NCBI RefSeq assembly: GCF_000513115.1
Contig: NZ_BAUU01000018.1
Coordinates: forward strand, 36,903 to 100,902
Direction of reading: 5' to 3'
DNA: 64,000 nt
Origin: Halalkalibacter hemicellulosilyticusJCM 9152
Lineage (GTDB): Bacteria > Bacillota > Bacilli > Bacillales > Bacillaceae_D
The translations under genes were made by a program, and so were the position numbers. Shown here piece after piece: positions 40,675 through 50,179 of this stretch. How positions within the stretch are numbered: position 1 is the stretch's first letter; every line of letters begins with the position of its first letter. The notes under the pieces were generated by a model. It ran no database searches. It saw only the letters and a program-made list of their open reading frames with translations, and was not told the DNA's origin.

Positions 40675-40855
40675 GTACTCCTCCTACCTCTATCTGGGGA
40701 AAATACCGTGAAAGGAGGGGGAGAGGTACTCCTCATTCCGCTAATGTGCTCCTCCATGTCCGTTCTATCACACAAAAAGCGAAATAGAGGAATGACGATA
40801 CCAAATTGCCTCGAATTAACTGGATTTAGAGGAAATAGAGGAAAGAGGAACCGCT
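40675..40855. repeat. Family B four-motif array, copy B5
   Basis: L motifs start at 40679 (TCCTCCTACCTCT) and 40730, R motifs at 40786 and 40837 (51, 56 and 51 bp). A further L-like fragment CCACCTACCGCTAAT lies near 40926. The rest of 40902-41378 shows no gene. Confidence 0.85.
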
Positions 40856-40859
40856 CATC

Positions 40860-40901
40860 CTCTGATGGACATGCAGCGTGTCCACTGCATGTCCATCAGA
40901 G
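40860..40901. repeat. Perfect 16-bp inverted repeat
   Basis: CTCTGATGGACATGCA (40860-40875) and its exact complement (40886-40901) flank a 10-base loop, directly after array B5. There is no T-run. Confidence 0.6.
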
Positions 40902-41378
40902 AGTAATCCTGCTCAAAAAAGGAATGCCACCTACCGCTAATGTCGCCTACCCTTTGTTCTCCCCCACTCAAAACGCCCCAAATCAACTCATGCTACCATG
41001 TACAAACTACCCAAATAGTCAAAAAAACCTACAACACCCTACAACGAGCCTCTCATTGCAAAGTTCAATATATCGAATCAGTCAAAGGACTTAATAACGA
41101 ACATATTAAACTAGTATAAGGTTATTAGACCTATATAAAGAACGGCATAAACTCAGCCTCTCATTAAAGATAGTAGTCTTTAAGAAATGCAACTTTAGAC
41201 TCATTTTTAGATAAAAAAACATGATTAAATAACAGAAAAGCCGAGTTTCTTCTATTATATATGTGTTATTGTAATCGTTTTCAACAATAAAAATAATGAT
41301 GGAAAGAATTGAAAGTTGAATATAAAATGAAATTATTAGACTTATATACTAGTAGTGTACAAGGAGGAAAATACTAGA

Positions 41379-42674
41379 ATGAATAAGACATTGAAACGAG
41401 TTGTCATTTCTTCCGCATTTGCGACTGGACTATTGATCACCACGCCACAGGTTGCAGATGCTGCTTTAGGTGATCAGACGCTACGTAAAGGTATGACCGA
41501 TCCGGACGTCAAGGATTTACAAGATGCATTGAAGAAGAAGGGTTTCTTCAACTATGACCAGTCTACCGGTTACTATGGCACAATTACACATGATGCGGTG
41601 CGCAAATTTCAAAAGGAGCATAACCTTCAAGTGGACGGGATTGCTGGTCCGCAAACGTTAAACAAGCTTCTAGAGCTAATGGACGGTGAAGTAGCACCTC
41701 CGACGTCATCGAACACAAATACACAATCATCAAGTCCGACGCAGTCAGTTTCGTCATCGCTTGCCAATTATTCATCGCTCATTCGCCAAGGGCAAAGCGG
41801 GAAGCATGTTGAAGAGCTACAGAAGATCCTAAAGGAACAAGGCTATTTCCGCACAGATGTAACAGGCTATTTCGGTCGTGTGACAGAAGCCGCGGTGAGG
41901 GATTTTCAGCGTGATATGAACATTAAGGTTGATGGGATCGTTGGTCCACAAACGATAGGGAAGCTATTGAATGAGAACAAGACAGAAGTGAAGGAGCCTG
42001 AATACAAGCCGACACTTCCTCAACAAACGTCGAAGCTTGATACATCCAAGGTGTACCGTGTCGGAAGTACAGGACAAGCTGTCACAGAGCTACAATCACA
42101 ACTTCGCTCAGTCGGTGTCTTCAATCAAGATCCAACTGGCTACTACGGCGAAATTACAGCAACGTCAGTCCGTAACTTCCAGCGTCTGCACAATTTGAAG
42201 GTGGACGGAATTGCCGGCCCGCAAACGTTATCAAAGCTAAAGGAAGTCTCAACGAATAAGAACAATAATAATTCGAATGCGTCTAATGGAGGAAACAACT
42301 CATCATCGAATTCCTCCGCATTTGTAACGAATGTTGTTGCTGATGCAGCGACTTTAATTGGAGTTCCGTACCTTTGGGGTGGAACAACAACGAATGGTTT
42401 TGATTGCAGTGGCTTCGTTCAATATGTATTCAATAAGCAAGGTGTATCGATTCCACGAACGGTCGCTTTGCAATGGAATGCCGGCAAGTCTGTTTCACAA
42501 CCAGCCGTTGGCGATATCGTTTTCTTTGATACAACAGGTGGACCATCTCATAACGGAATCTATATCGGGAACAATCAGTTCGTACATAGTGGATCCTCGA
42601 CAGGTGTCACGATTGCGAATTTAAACAATAGCTATTGGAGTCAGCGTTATCTTGGAGCGAAGCGCCTCCACTAA
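41379..42674 (+). CDS. Secreted NlpC/P60 endopeptidase with three peptidoglycan-binding repeats
   Basis: This wall hydrolase has 431 residues: a signal peptide (about 1-29, ...TTPQVADA), then three PG_binding_1 repeats at about 25-85, 130-195 and 225-285. Each has the FQ..HNL..DGIAGPQT pattern and they are joined by Ser/Thr/Asn linkers. The C-terminal NlpC/P60 cysteine peptidase has Cys343 (GFDCSGFVQYVF) and His391 (GPSHNGIYIG). Such enzymes cut peptide stems during growth or cell separation. ATG 41379 follows AAGGAGGAAA. Confidence 0.93.
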   Translation: MNKTLKRVVISSAFATGLLITTPQVADAALGDQTLRKGMTDPDVKDLQDALKKKGFFNYDQSTGYYGTITHDAVRKFQKEHNLQVDGIAGPQTLNKLLELMDGEVAPPTSSNTNTQSSSPTQSVSSSLANYSSLIRQGQSGKHVEELQKILKEQGYFRTDVTGYFGRVTEAAVRDFQRDMNIKVDGIVGPQTIGKLLNENKTEVKEPEYKPTLPQQTSKLDTSKVYRVGSTGQAVTELQSQLRSVGVFNQDPTGYYGEITATSVRNFQRLHNLKVDGIAGPQTLSKLKEVSTNKNNNNSNASNGGNNSSSNSSAFVTNVVADAATLIGVPYLWGGTTTNGFDCSGFVQYVFNKQGVSIPRTVALQWNAGKSVSQPAVGDIVFFDTTGGPSHNGIYIGNNQFVHSGSSTGVTIANLNNSYWSQRYLGAKRLH

Positions 42675-42685
42675 GATACGCTCTA

Positions 42686-42720
42686 AGGCATTGAAAAGAA
42701 TCTCTTTTCAATGCCTATTT
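42686..42720 (+). terminator. Terminator of the NlpC/P60 gene
   Basis: A perfect 14-bp stem AGGCATTGAAAAGA/TCTTTTCAATGCCT with a 3-base loop and an ATTTC tail. Confidence 0.8.
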
Positions 42721-42818
42721 CAATAGATTCAGAGTGATTAGGAATCAATCTTACAAATACCTCCGTATCCCTAGAACACGAGCAGCCCTCAGCACAATTA
42801 CAGCACAGTCGTCCAAAG

Positions 42819-42998
42819 GTAATCGACATTCCGCTATTAGTAGCAAAACAGTTAGAAAATAGAAGGAAGGGAATCCTCATTCCGTTAATGAGCCAATTCT
42901 CTAGCAAATAACCACAAAAATGATGAAATAAAGGAATGAGGATACCGCTTCGCCTCAGGAAAGAAGCATTTGAGGAAATAGAGGAACGAGGAACCGCT
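42819..42998. repeat. Family B four-motif array, copy B6
   Basis: L motifs start at 42823 (TCGACATTCCGCT) and 42874, R motifs at 42930 and 42980 (51, 56 and 50 bp). The remaining 42999-43268 has no gene that I can see. Confidence 0.85.
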
Positions 42999-43268
42999 AT
43001 GTCGCTCGCATCGGCCTCGCCACTTCCCCCTCACCGAACCGCTGATTCACAGCTCTGCCACCCGCCCCTATACTACGCTGTTCCTCCCTCTCATTAACAG
43101 CTTCACAGCACTCCCCACATACAAGCTCCCTTAATCAAAAGAAACTGTATTATAGGAAGAAACTAGGTCTAAATCGAACAAATACTATTCGAATGTATGA
43201 GCGTTCATCAATAAGCGACTATGATGTAAGCGCTATGCAACAGCAGACAGCTTTCGACAATCATGACG

Positions 43269-43304
43269 AAAAAAGAACACCAGCTTCGTAATAAGCTAGT
43301 GCTC
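43269..43304 (-). terminator. Terminator of the LytR-family gene (minus strand)
   Basis: A 12-bp stem with two G-U pairs (43275-43286 with 43293-43304) followed on the minus strand by six T residues (43274-43269). Confidence 0.75.
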
Positions 43305-43317
43305 TCTTCATAATCTT

Positions 43318-44229
43318 TTAACCCAACTCTAAATGCTCGCGTAGCTCATCTCTAACACGTGCGACTTCTTCATCAGGCACTTCGAAATAATAAATGCCAT
43401 CAATGGTTGTCCCACTACCTGAAATTTGCATTTGCTCGACTGTGTGCCTTGCATCGCGATAATTCGATTGAATCTTCCACATTTCATCCAACGATAAATC
43501 GGTGCGCACTGAACCGCCGACAACATTCAGAATTTCGCCCACTCGCGTAATAGAACCAATATGAGCGGCTTCCTGAACCATCGCCTCGACAATTTGACGC
43601 TGGCGATCATTTCGGCCGAAATCGCCGCGAGGATCTTCATATCTCATCCGTGAGAATGCCAATGCTTGTTCGCCATCAAGATAAATTTCGCCTTCATTAA
43701 AAGTATGCCCACTTTGTGTGAAAGAGAAATCATTGTCAACCGTTACCCCACCAACCGCATCAACTAATCCTTTGAATCCTTCCATATTAATGCTCACATA
43801 ATGATCAACTGGAATATCAAGGAAGTTCTCGACTGTGTCCATCGACATTTCAACACCGCCGTATGCGTAGGCGTGGTTAATCTTCTCGATCGTGCCACGT
43901 CCGATGATTTCGGTACGTGTATCACGAGGGATACTGACCATTTTGATCGATTGCTGATTCGGATTGACAGTCATGACGATAATCGTATCAGAACGACCGC
44001 TATGTGTCTCACCGCGTGAATCGACACCAGTAATCAAAAACGACAAAGGCTCCTGATTCTCAATATCGACAGCATTCTCTCTTCGTTCTGTCGTTCGATC
44101 AATTGGCTGATGAATTTCACTCGCTGTGTCACTTACTGATTTGTACAAATAGAAGCCATAAGCCACAACTGCTAAAAATATTACTCCGAATATGATCCCG
44201 ATAGAAATCAATATTTTCTTTTTTGTCAT
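43318..44229 (-). CDS. LytR-CpsA-Psr family wall-polymer ligase
   Basis: These membrane enzymes transfer lipid-linked anionic polymers such as teichoic acid or capsule to peptidoglycan. The 303-residue protein has one N-terminal membrane helix (about 5-27) and an extracellular LCP domain: LSFLITGVDSRGE, GRSDTIIVMTVNP, VSIPRDTRTEI, EKINHAYAYGG, ALAFSRMRYEDPRGDFGRNDRQ. ATG 44229 follows AAGGG. The longer frame to 44271 has no ribosome site. It is divergent from the polysaccharide operon, which fits a role in attaching that polymer. Confidence 0.9.
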   Translation of the reverse strand: MTKKKILISIGIIFGVIFLAVVAYGFYLYKSVSDTASEIHQPIDRTTERRENAVDIENQEPLSFLITGVDSRGETHSGRSDTIIVMTVNPNQQSIKMVSIPRDTRTEIIGRGTIEKINHAYAYGGVEMSMDTVENFLDIPVDHYVSINMEGFKGLVDAVGGVTVDNDFSFTQSGHTFNEGEIYLDGEQALAFSRMRYEDPRGDFGRNDRQRQIVEAMVQEAAHIGSITRVGEILNVVGGSVRTDLSLDEMWKIQSNYRDARHTVEQMQISGSGTTIDGIYYFEVPDEEVARVRDELREHLELG

Positions 44230-44357
44230 ACGCTTAAACGCCCTTCTCTCGTGTATTAGACTCATTTCCAAAAAAAGTAGGTAGATTACTCATTCATTAT
44301 AAATTATAGTAATAATGAGATTCAACAAAATTTTCATGAACAGAAATTGACAATCTA

Positions 44358-44366
44358 TGATATAAT
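44358..44366 (+). promoter_or_regulatory. Extended -10 promoter of the polysaccharide operon
   Basis: TGATATAAT, a perfect extended -10, lies 44 bases before the first gene. The -35 region (44338-44343) is poor. Confidence 0.5.
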
Positions 44367-44410
44367 CCTCATAGCAATTGTGACTAATCGTAGGAGGTTT
44401 CAAATTCGAA

Positions 44411-45111
44411 ATGGAAGAAACAATTAGTTTAAAGGATATTATGCTAACGATCAAAAAGCATTTGCGCCTGATCATCTTAATTCCGATCGTAGCGGTCGTC
44501 GTTAGCGCTTTAGCAAGTTATTTACTTCTTACCCCCATATTTCAAAGCTCGACCCAAATTCTTGTAAACCAAACGAATGGTGATCAACAAATAAGTCAAA
44601 ATGAAATTCGGACAAATATTGAAATCATTAACACATATACGGAAATTATTCGTGAACCGATTATTTTAGACAAAGTAATAGAGGAAGCTAGCCTAACAGA
44701 ATCAGTTAGTCAATTAAGAGGTATGATTAGTGTGAGTCCGCAGAACAATTCACAAGTCGTGCGAATCTCAGTCGACCATGAACAACCAGCACAGGCCGCA
44801 CTTATTGCGAATACGGTAGCGGAAGTGTTTCAGCGCGAAATTGTCGAAATTATGAATATCGATAACGTTCATATCCTCTCATATGCTGAAGTCGGTGATT
44901 CACCATCACCTGTTGCGCCGAATCCAACGTTAAATATGGCGATTGCCTTTGTCGTAGGCTTAATGGCAGCGGTTGGTGTAGCTTCTTACTTGAATATTTA
45001 GATACGACAGTCAAAACGGAAAAAGACGTCGAAGACTTGACCGAGCTTCCGATTCTCGGAATTGTTTCAAATATGGATAACGTCATGTCGAAAAAAGGTA
45101 AGATCAATTAG
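44411..45111 (+). pseudogene. Wzz/CapA-type polysaccharide chain-length and kinase-adaptor protein, frameshifted near its end
   Basis: The main frame (44411-45001, 196 codons) has TM1 at about 19-41, the periplasmic-type Wzz domain and a Pro-rich SPVAPNP motif before TM2. Within TM2, near 44985, the frame breaks. The usual continuation LEYLDTTVKTEKDVEDLTELPILGIVS is read in the next frame to 45111. One missing base would explain it. Such proteins activate the partner BY-kinase encoded next. As assembled, the product lacks the cytoplasmic C-terminus that contacts the kinase. Confidence 0.82.
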
Positions 45112-45132
45112 TCGATAAAGGAGAACGATCAA

Positions 45133-45828
45133 GTGGCACGAACGAATAGACCGAGTAAAGTGAACAATGAACGGAATTTAATAGCTGAAACAGATAAACG
45201 CTCACCGATTGCTGAGCAATACCGAACGATTCGAACGAACATTGAATTTTCAGCGGTTGATGAAGAACTGAGAACGCTTGCAGTCACGTCATCAGGTCCT
45301 GGAGAAGGGAAGTCGACAACCGCTGCGAATCTTGCTATTGTGATGGCGCAAAATGGTAGCAGAGTATTGCTAGTCGATGCTGACTTACGTAAGCCGACGA
45401 TGCACTATACGTTTAAGACGATTAATAGTCGTGGTTTGACGAATGTGTTGACGAAGCAGGATGAGCTAGAGGAAGCCTGTCAGCAGACGAAGATTGAGAA
45501 TTTAACGATTCTTACGTCAGGGCCGATTCCACCGAATCCATCCGAATTGTTAAATTCGAAAATGATGGAAATTACGCTACGCCAAGCAACAGAAATGTTT
45601 GATGTCGTGCTGTTGGATACACCACCTGTAATGGCGGTTGCCGATCCACAAATTATTGCAAGCAAAGTAAACGGAACGATTATTGTTACATCGAGCGGAA
45701 AGACAGACAAGGAACAATTAACCAGAACGAAAGATTTGTTAACGAAGGCGAAGGCACGTCTTTTAGGTGTTGTCCTGAACAACAAGGAAGTGAACGAAGG
45801 ACAATATTACTATTATGCTAATCAATGA
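45133..45828 (+). CDS. BY-type protein-tyrosine kinase (CpsD/EpsB/YwqD-like)
   Basis: This cytoplasmic autokinase controls capsule assembly with the Wzz-like partner. The 231-residue protein has Walker A SSGPGEGKSTTAAN (GPGEGKST at 55-62), Walker A-prime VLLVDADLRKP, Walker B VVLLDTPPV and a C-terminal tyrosine cluster GQYYYYANQ that is the autophosphorylation target. The start is GTG 45133 after AAAGGAGAACG. The next gene is its likely phosphatase. Confidence 0.93.
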   Translation: MARTNRPSKVNNERNLIAETDKRSPIAEQYRTIRTNIEFSAVDEELRTLAVTSSGPGEGKSTTAANLAIVMAQNGSRVLLVDADLRKPTMHYTFKTINSRGLTNVLTKQDELEEACQQTKIENLTILTSGPIPPNPSELLNSKMMEITLRQATEMFDVVLLDTPPVMAVADPQIIASKVNGTIIVTSSGKTDKEQLTRTKDLLTKAKARLLGVVLNNKEVNEGQYYYYANQ

Positions 45829-45909
45829 TTGGTCTGCTACATTTTCTATGTTACGATTAAGTTTGTTTTTAAGAGAAATTTAAGAGAGTGAGAGAAAGAA
45901 GGTGTTAAG

Positions 45910-46680
45910 ATGATTGATATTCACTGTCATATACTGCCTGGTGTTGATGACGGCGCAAAGAATCTCGCTGAAAGCATCGAGTTAGCGAAGCAAGCACATC
46001 AAGAAGGAATTACAGCCATTGTAGCAACACCACATCATCATCACCCTTCCTTCTCAAATGATGGGCATTCGGTGATCGAAGCAGTTGAACAGTTAAATCA
46101 TGCTCTGAAGGAACATGAGATTCCAGTCGACATCCTGCCAGCGCAAGAAATCCGTATCCATGGAGAGATGACTAGTCAATTTGAGACAGGTGATCTATTA
46201 ACCTATGGTGGTCATCAGCAGTATCTCCTTGTTGAATTTCCGTCGAGTCAAGTACCACGTTATACGAAACAATTATTCTATGAATTACGTATGCAAGACT
46301 ATATTCCGATTATTGCACACCCAGAGCGTAACAAAGTATTTATCGAGAAGCCTGATGTGCTCTATGAGTTTGTTAAGGATGGGGCTTTAACACAAGTGAC
46401 AACATCAAGCGTGACCGGTCATTTTGGTAAAAATATTAAGAAATTCTCGGAACAGCTAATAGAGTTCAATCTCACTCATTTCATTGCCTCTGATGCTCAT
46501 AATCTATCAGAGCGAACGTTCAGAATGACAGAAGCGCTTAATGAAGTTGAGAAGCTATTTGGCTATGATTATGTCATGCAATTGAAAGAGAACGCTGAGC
46601 TACTAATTGAAGGTCAGTTTGTTTATGCGGAGCCACCAGAGAGAATCCGTACACGTAAGAAATGGCTAGGCATATTCTAA
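45910..46680 (+). CDS. ywqE: PHP-domain tyrosine-protein phosphatase (CpsB/YwqE-like)
   Basis: This Mn-dependent phosphatase resets the BY-kinase. The 256-residue protein shows the PHP metal ligands IDIHCHILPGVDDGA, ATPHHHHPSF, QEIRIHGEM, IAHPERN and SDAHN. It follows the kinase by about 80 bases. Confidence 0.93.
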   Translation: MIDIHCHILPGVDDGAKNLAESIELAKQAHQEGITAIVATPHHHHPSFSNDGHSVIEAVEQLNHALKEHEIPVDILPAQEIRIHGEMTSQFETGDLLTYGGHQQYLLVEFPSSQVPRYTKQLFYELRMQDYIPIIAHPERNKVFIEKPDVLYEFVKDGALTQVTTSSVTGHFGKNIKKFSEQLIEFNLTHFIASDAHNLSERTFRMTEALNEVEKLFGYDYVMQLKENAELLIEGQFVYAEPPERIRTRKKWLGIF

Positions 46681-46849
46681 CGTGCGATAAGCATAATGAT
46701 ACTTTGGCAATGTCTCCTTGCCGATATCGATGGGGATACTCGATCATGCTGTGGGCAGAAGCCTTAGACACAAACGTTGTCATTGGTATGGTGTGAGGGT
46801 GGGTTAGATGCCCATTACTTTTAAAAAGGATAAGAACGTATAAAATTAG

Positions 46850-46960
46850 AGAAAGAACCGAGGAAGTGAGCGGGAGCATTCCATAGAAGTGAGTTGGCTT
46901 CGCTCGTTACAACGGCTTCGTACAACATACATAAGAAAGACGCTGTCGCGTTCTTCTTAA
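46850..46960. repeat. Family A-prime repeat (partner of 34590)
   Basis: Ordered blocks AGAACCGAGGAAGTGAG, TTGGCTTCGCTCGTTAC, AACGGCTTCGTACAAC and ATAAGAAAGACGCT correspond to those at 34590-34740. No gene is visible in 46681-47099. Confidence 0.55.
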
Positions 46961-46970
46961 TACGAATAAA

Positions 46971-47020
46971 GCCTTAAGTGAGTTCTCTTTACGATGGAAA
47001 GAACACTGGCTTAAGGTTTT
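46971..47020 (+). terminator. Terminator before the epsC-like gene
   Basis: CCTTAAG/CTTAAGG ends with an inner GTTCT/AGAAC helix, followed by TTTT. It separates the control module from the biosynthetic genes. Confidence 0.6.
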
Positions 47021-47099
47021 ATCATGGATCACAGTTCTTTGAAATTCATACTGGCTTCATATAGGACATAATCTAATCTTGGAAAGAAAGGTGAAAGGA

Positions 47100-48914
47100 A
47101 TGACATATCGAAAACGGGTTGCTTTTTTAATGTTTGTCGATTCAATGATCGTATTGACGGCGATTTTTATAAGTAATTTCATTCTAGCTCCTACTGGTAA
47201 CCCTTTTACGTCGTTTTTGTTTGTGAGCTCGATTACGTTATTAATTGGGCACCATCTCTTTGCTTATTACTTTAAGTTATATAAGAAGGTGTGGCAATAC
47301 GCGAGTGTCTCGGAGCTGCTAGGGATTGCGAAGGCGGTTACGATCACGATCGTTCTAACAGCGGTTGTCCAGCTCGTCTTCTTTCAGGCGATCTCTCTAC
47401 GCACCCTTGCGATTACGTGGATGATGCATATTCTCCTTATCGGTGGATCACGCTTCTCGTGGCGCTTATTTCGAGATCAATATATTAAGCCGAACATTGA
47501 TAAGAAGAAAACACTTATCATTGGTGCAGGAGCAGGCGGAACGATGGTGGCCAGACAGCTCCAGCAAAGCCAAGAATCAGATCTACGTCCAGTTGCCTTT
47601 ATTGATGACGATTTAGCAAAGCAAAATCTCGAAATTCTCGACTTGCCTGTCGTCGGCGGAATTTCTGAAATCGAGCGTGTTGTCAATCGTGAGCGAATCG
47701 AACAAATTATTATTGCAATCCCGTCTCTTTCAAGAGAAAAGATTAACAGCATCTTCAACGAGTGCTCGAAGACGAAGGCGAGGACACAAATCCTTCCGCG
47801 CATTGAAGATATTATGTCCGGTAAAGTATCGGTCAGTCAGTTCCGAGATGTAGAGGTCGAGGACTTACTCGGTCGTGACCCTGTCGATTTAGATATCGAT
47901 GGAATTGAGAAATATATTAAGGGCAACACGATTCTCGTGACAGGAGCCGGTGGTTCAATCGGTTCTGAAGTATGCCGACAAATCGCGAAATTCTCACCGA
48001 GTGAGCTCGTCTTATTAGGTCATGGGGAAAATAGTATCTACTCAATCGAAATGGAGCTGAAGAGAAATGCACCTCAGCTAAATGTCTCAACCGAAATTGC
48101 TGACATCCAGGACCGTGAGAAGATCTTCTCGATTATGAAAACGAGAAAGCCAAGCGTCATCTTCCATGCGGCTGCTCATAAGCACGTGCCATTAATGGAG
48201 CGTAACCCAGAGGAAGCAGTGAAGAACAACGTCATCGGCACGCGCAATGTCGCTGAGGCAGCGAGTGAAGCAAAGGTGAACACGTTCGTGATGATTTCAA
48301 CAGACAAAGCGGTGAACCCGACGAGCGTCATGGGGGCGACGAAGCGAATTGCCGAAATGATCATTCAGCATATGGATATGGTCAGTAACACTCGCTTTGT
48401 CGCGGTACGCTTCGGAAACGTCTTAGGAAGCCGCGGAAGTGTCATCCCGCTCTTCAAGGAGCAAATCCAAGCAGGTGGCCCTGTCACCGTTACCGACCCG
48501 AAAATGGTACGCTATTTCATGACGATTCCGGAAGCGTCTCGACTCGTCTTACAGGCAGGCGCACTAGCAGAGGGCGGAGAGGTATTCGTTCTCGACATGG
48601 GCGAGCCGGTGAAGATTGTTGACCTTGCCCGCAACTTAATTAAGCTATCAGGCTTCACAGAGGACGAAATTCCAATCGTCTTCACAGGGATGAGACCTGG
48701 TGAGAAGATGTTTGAGGAACTATTAAGTGACGATGAAGTTCACAATGAACAAGTGTATCCGAAGATTTACCGAGGAAAGACACCACCTGTGAATATTAAT
48801 GTGACGTTTGATTTGGTGGAACGATTCCAAGAGGAAGATCGCGATTGCTTGCGGAAAGAGCTGTTGGATATTGCCAACTTTCGCGTGAGTGAGTTGAAGC
48901 ATTTAGTGCAATAA
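47100..48914 (+). CDS. epsC: Membrane UDP-GlcNAc 4,6-dehydratase (EpsC/PglF/CapD type)
   Basis: This enzyme converts UDP-GlcNAc to the 4-keto-6-deoxy sugar, the first step towards bacillosamine-type sugars. The 604-residue protein has four N-terminal membrane helices, a first Rossmann domain (LIIGAGAGGTMVARQL) and a second SDR domain with GAGGSIGS at 282-289. The catalytic TDKAVNPTSVMGATK has Met and Lys (411, 415) at the usual Tyr-x3-Lys site, as in this subfamily. ATG 47100 follows AAAGGTGA. Confidence 0.92.
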   Translation: MTYRKRVAFLMFVDSMIVLTAIFISNFILAPTGNPFTSFLFVSSITLLIGHHLFAYYFKLYKKVWQYASVSELLGIAKAVTITIVLTAVVQLVFFQAISLRTLAITWMMHILLIGGSRFSWRLFRDQYIKPNIDKKKTLIIGAGAGGTMVARQLQQSQESDLRPVAFIDDDLAKQNLEILDLPVVGGISEIERVVNRERIEQIIIAIPSLSREKINSIFNECSKTKARTQILPRIEDIMSGKVSVSQFRDVEVEDLLGRDPVDLDIDGIEKYIKGNTILVTGAGGSIGSEVCRQIAKFSPSELVLLGHGENSIYSIEMELKRNAPQLNVSTEIADIQDREKIFSIMKTRKPSVIFHAAAHKHVPLMERNPEEAVKNNVIGTRNVAEAASEAKVNTFVMISTDKAVNPTSVMGATKRIAEMIIQHMDMVSNTRFVAVRFGNVLGSRGSVIPLFKEQIQAGGPVTVTDPKMVRYFMTIPEASRLVLQAGALAEGGEVFVLDMGEPVKIVDLARNLIKLSGFTEDEIPIVFTGMRPGEKMFEELLSDDEVHNEQVYPKIYRGKTPPVNINVTFDLVERFQEEDRDCLRKELLDIANFRVSELKHLVQ

Positions 48915-49060
48915 AACTTTGAGGGAGGTTGTAGAATTTACAGCCTCCTTCAACTTGTTCCAATTCAGTAAATTAGTAGTTTGTTTGATTGACCTACGTT
49001 CAAGAGAAGTACTAATTGACTGAACTAAAAGCTTGTACAATTAGAAAGGAAGTTTAGAAA

Positions 49061-50179
49061 ATGGGAAAACGCATCTACCTATCTTCGCCACATATGAGTG
49101 AAGAAGGTTTTGAGAGGAAATACGTGGAGGAAGCCTTTGATACTAACTGGATTGCTCCTTTAGGGGAGAATGTTAATAAATTTGAAGAGGAATTAGCAGA
49201 AAAAGTAGGTATAAAATCAGCTGCAGCACTTTCATCTGGAACCGCAGCTATTCACTTAGCATTGATAGCTGCAGGAGTTGGTGAAGGAGATAAGGTATTC
49301 TGTTCAACACTCACATTTTCAGCTTCGGCCAACCCCATTATATATCAAAATGCAGCACCCGTATTTATTGACAGCAACTATGAAACATGGAATATGTGCC
49401 CTGATGCGTTGGAAGAAGCCTTTAAGAAATATCCTGAAGTAAAGGCCGTTATCGTCGTGCACCTTTATGGATTATCTGCTGATATGGATCGGATTGTCGA
49501 ACTTTGCAATAAATATAATGCTGTCTTAATAGAAGACGCTGCAGAAAGTCTAGGAACGTATTATAAAGGAAAGCACTCTGGAACATTTGGTGATTATGGT
49601 ATCTTCTCTTTCAACGGGAATAAGATCATAACGACTTCTGGCGGAGGGATGCTTATTTCTAATCATGAAGAAAAGGTTGCTAAAATAAGGTTCTGGGCTA
49701 CACAATCTAGAGATCAAGCGAGACATTTTCAACATAGTGAGTTAGGGTTTAATTACCGTATGAGTAATGTCGTTGCAGGAATTGGAAGAGGTCAGCTTAA
49801 GGTGTTGAATCAAAGAGTTGGAAAAAAGAAATATATTTATGAATTTTATAAAAGAGAGCTTGAAGGGCTAGAAGGTGTTACGTTTATGCCTGTTAATGAT
49901 TGGGATGAACCAAACTATTGGTTAAGCGCGATGACGTTAACAGGTGAAGTGAGACCTATTGATATATTTGAAGCGTTGGAAGTTGAGAATATCGAGTCGA
50001 GACCAGTTTGGAAGCCGATGCATATGCAACCGTACTTCGAGAAGTATGATTTTGTTGGTAATGATGTATCGGAGAAGTTGTTTGTTAATGGTGTTTGTTT
50101 GCCTTCTGATACAAAGATGACTAATTCAGATTTGGCTAAAATTGTTGAGATTATTAAGAGGTTGTGGTGTAAACAATGA
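49061..50179 (+). CDS. epsN: DegT-family UDP-4-keto-sugar aminotransferase (EpsN/PglE type)
   Basis: This PLP enzyme adds an amino group to the 4-keto product of the preceding dehydratase. The 372-residue protein closely follows B. subtilis EpsN: KRIYLSSPHMS, SNWIAPLG-like DTNWIAPLGENV, ALSSGTAAIHLAL and FSFNGNKIITTSGGGM with the PLP lysine (GNK). Its stop overlaps the next gene (ATGA). Confidence 0.92.
   Translation: MGKRIYLSSPHMSEEGFERKYVEEAFDTNWIAPLGENVNKFEEELAEKVGIKSAAALSSGTAAIHLALIAAGVGEGDKVFCSTLTFSASANPIIYQNAAPVFIDSNYETWNMCPDALEEAFKKYPEVKAVIVVHLYGLSADMDRIVELCNKYNAVLIEDAAESLGTYYKGKHSGTFGDYGIFSFNGNKIITTSGGGMLISNHEEKVAKIRFWATQSRDQARHFQHSELGFNYRMSNVVAGIGRGQLKVLNQRVGKKKYIYEFYKRELEGLEGVTFMPVNDWDEPNYWLSAMTLTGEVRPIDIFEALEVENIESRPVWKPMHMQPYFEKYDFVGNDVSEKLFVNGVCLPSDTKMTNSDLAKIVEIIKRLWCKQ

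Noticed and set aside
40585..41094. A 169-codon plus-strand frame across array B5.
   Set aside because: It reads through repeat motifs and the inverted repeat and has no ribosome site or domain.
39030..42998. A CRISPR array, suggested by short repeats with unique spacers of constant length.
   Set aside because: Motifs occur in pairs of opposite orientation, only four per array, vary in sequence, and no cas gene is present. It is reported as family B instead.
44347..44366. TTGACA followed by TATAAT upstream of the Wzz gene as a classical promoter.
   Set aside because: The spacer is only 8 bp; the extended -10 TGATATAAT alone is the better explanation.
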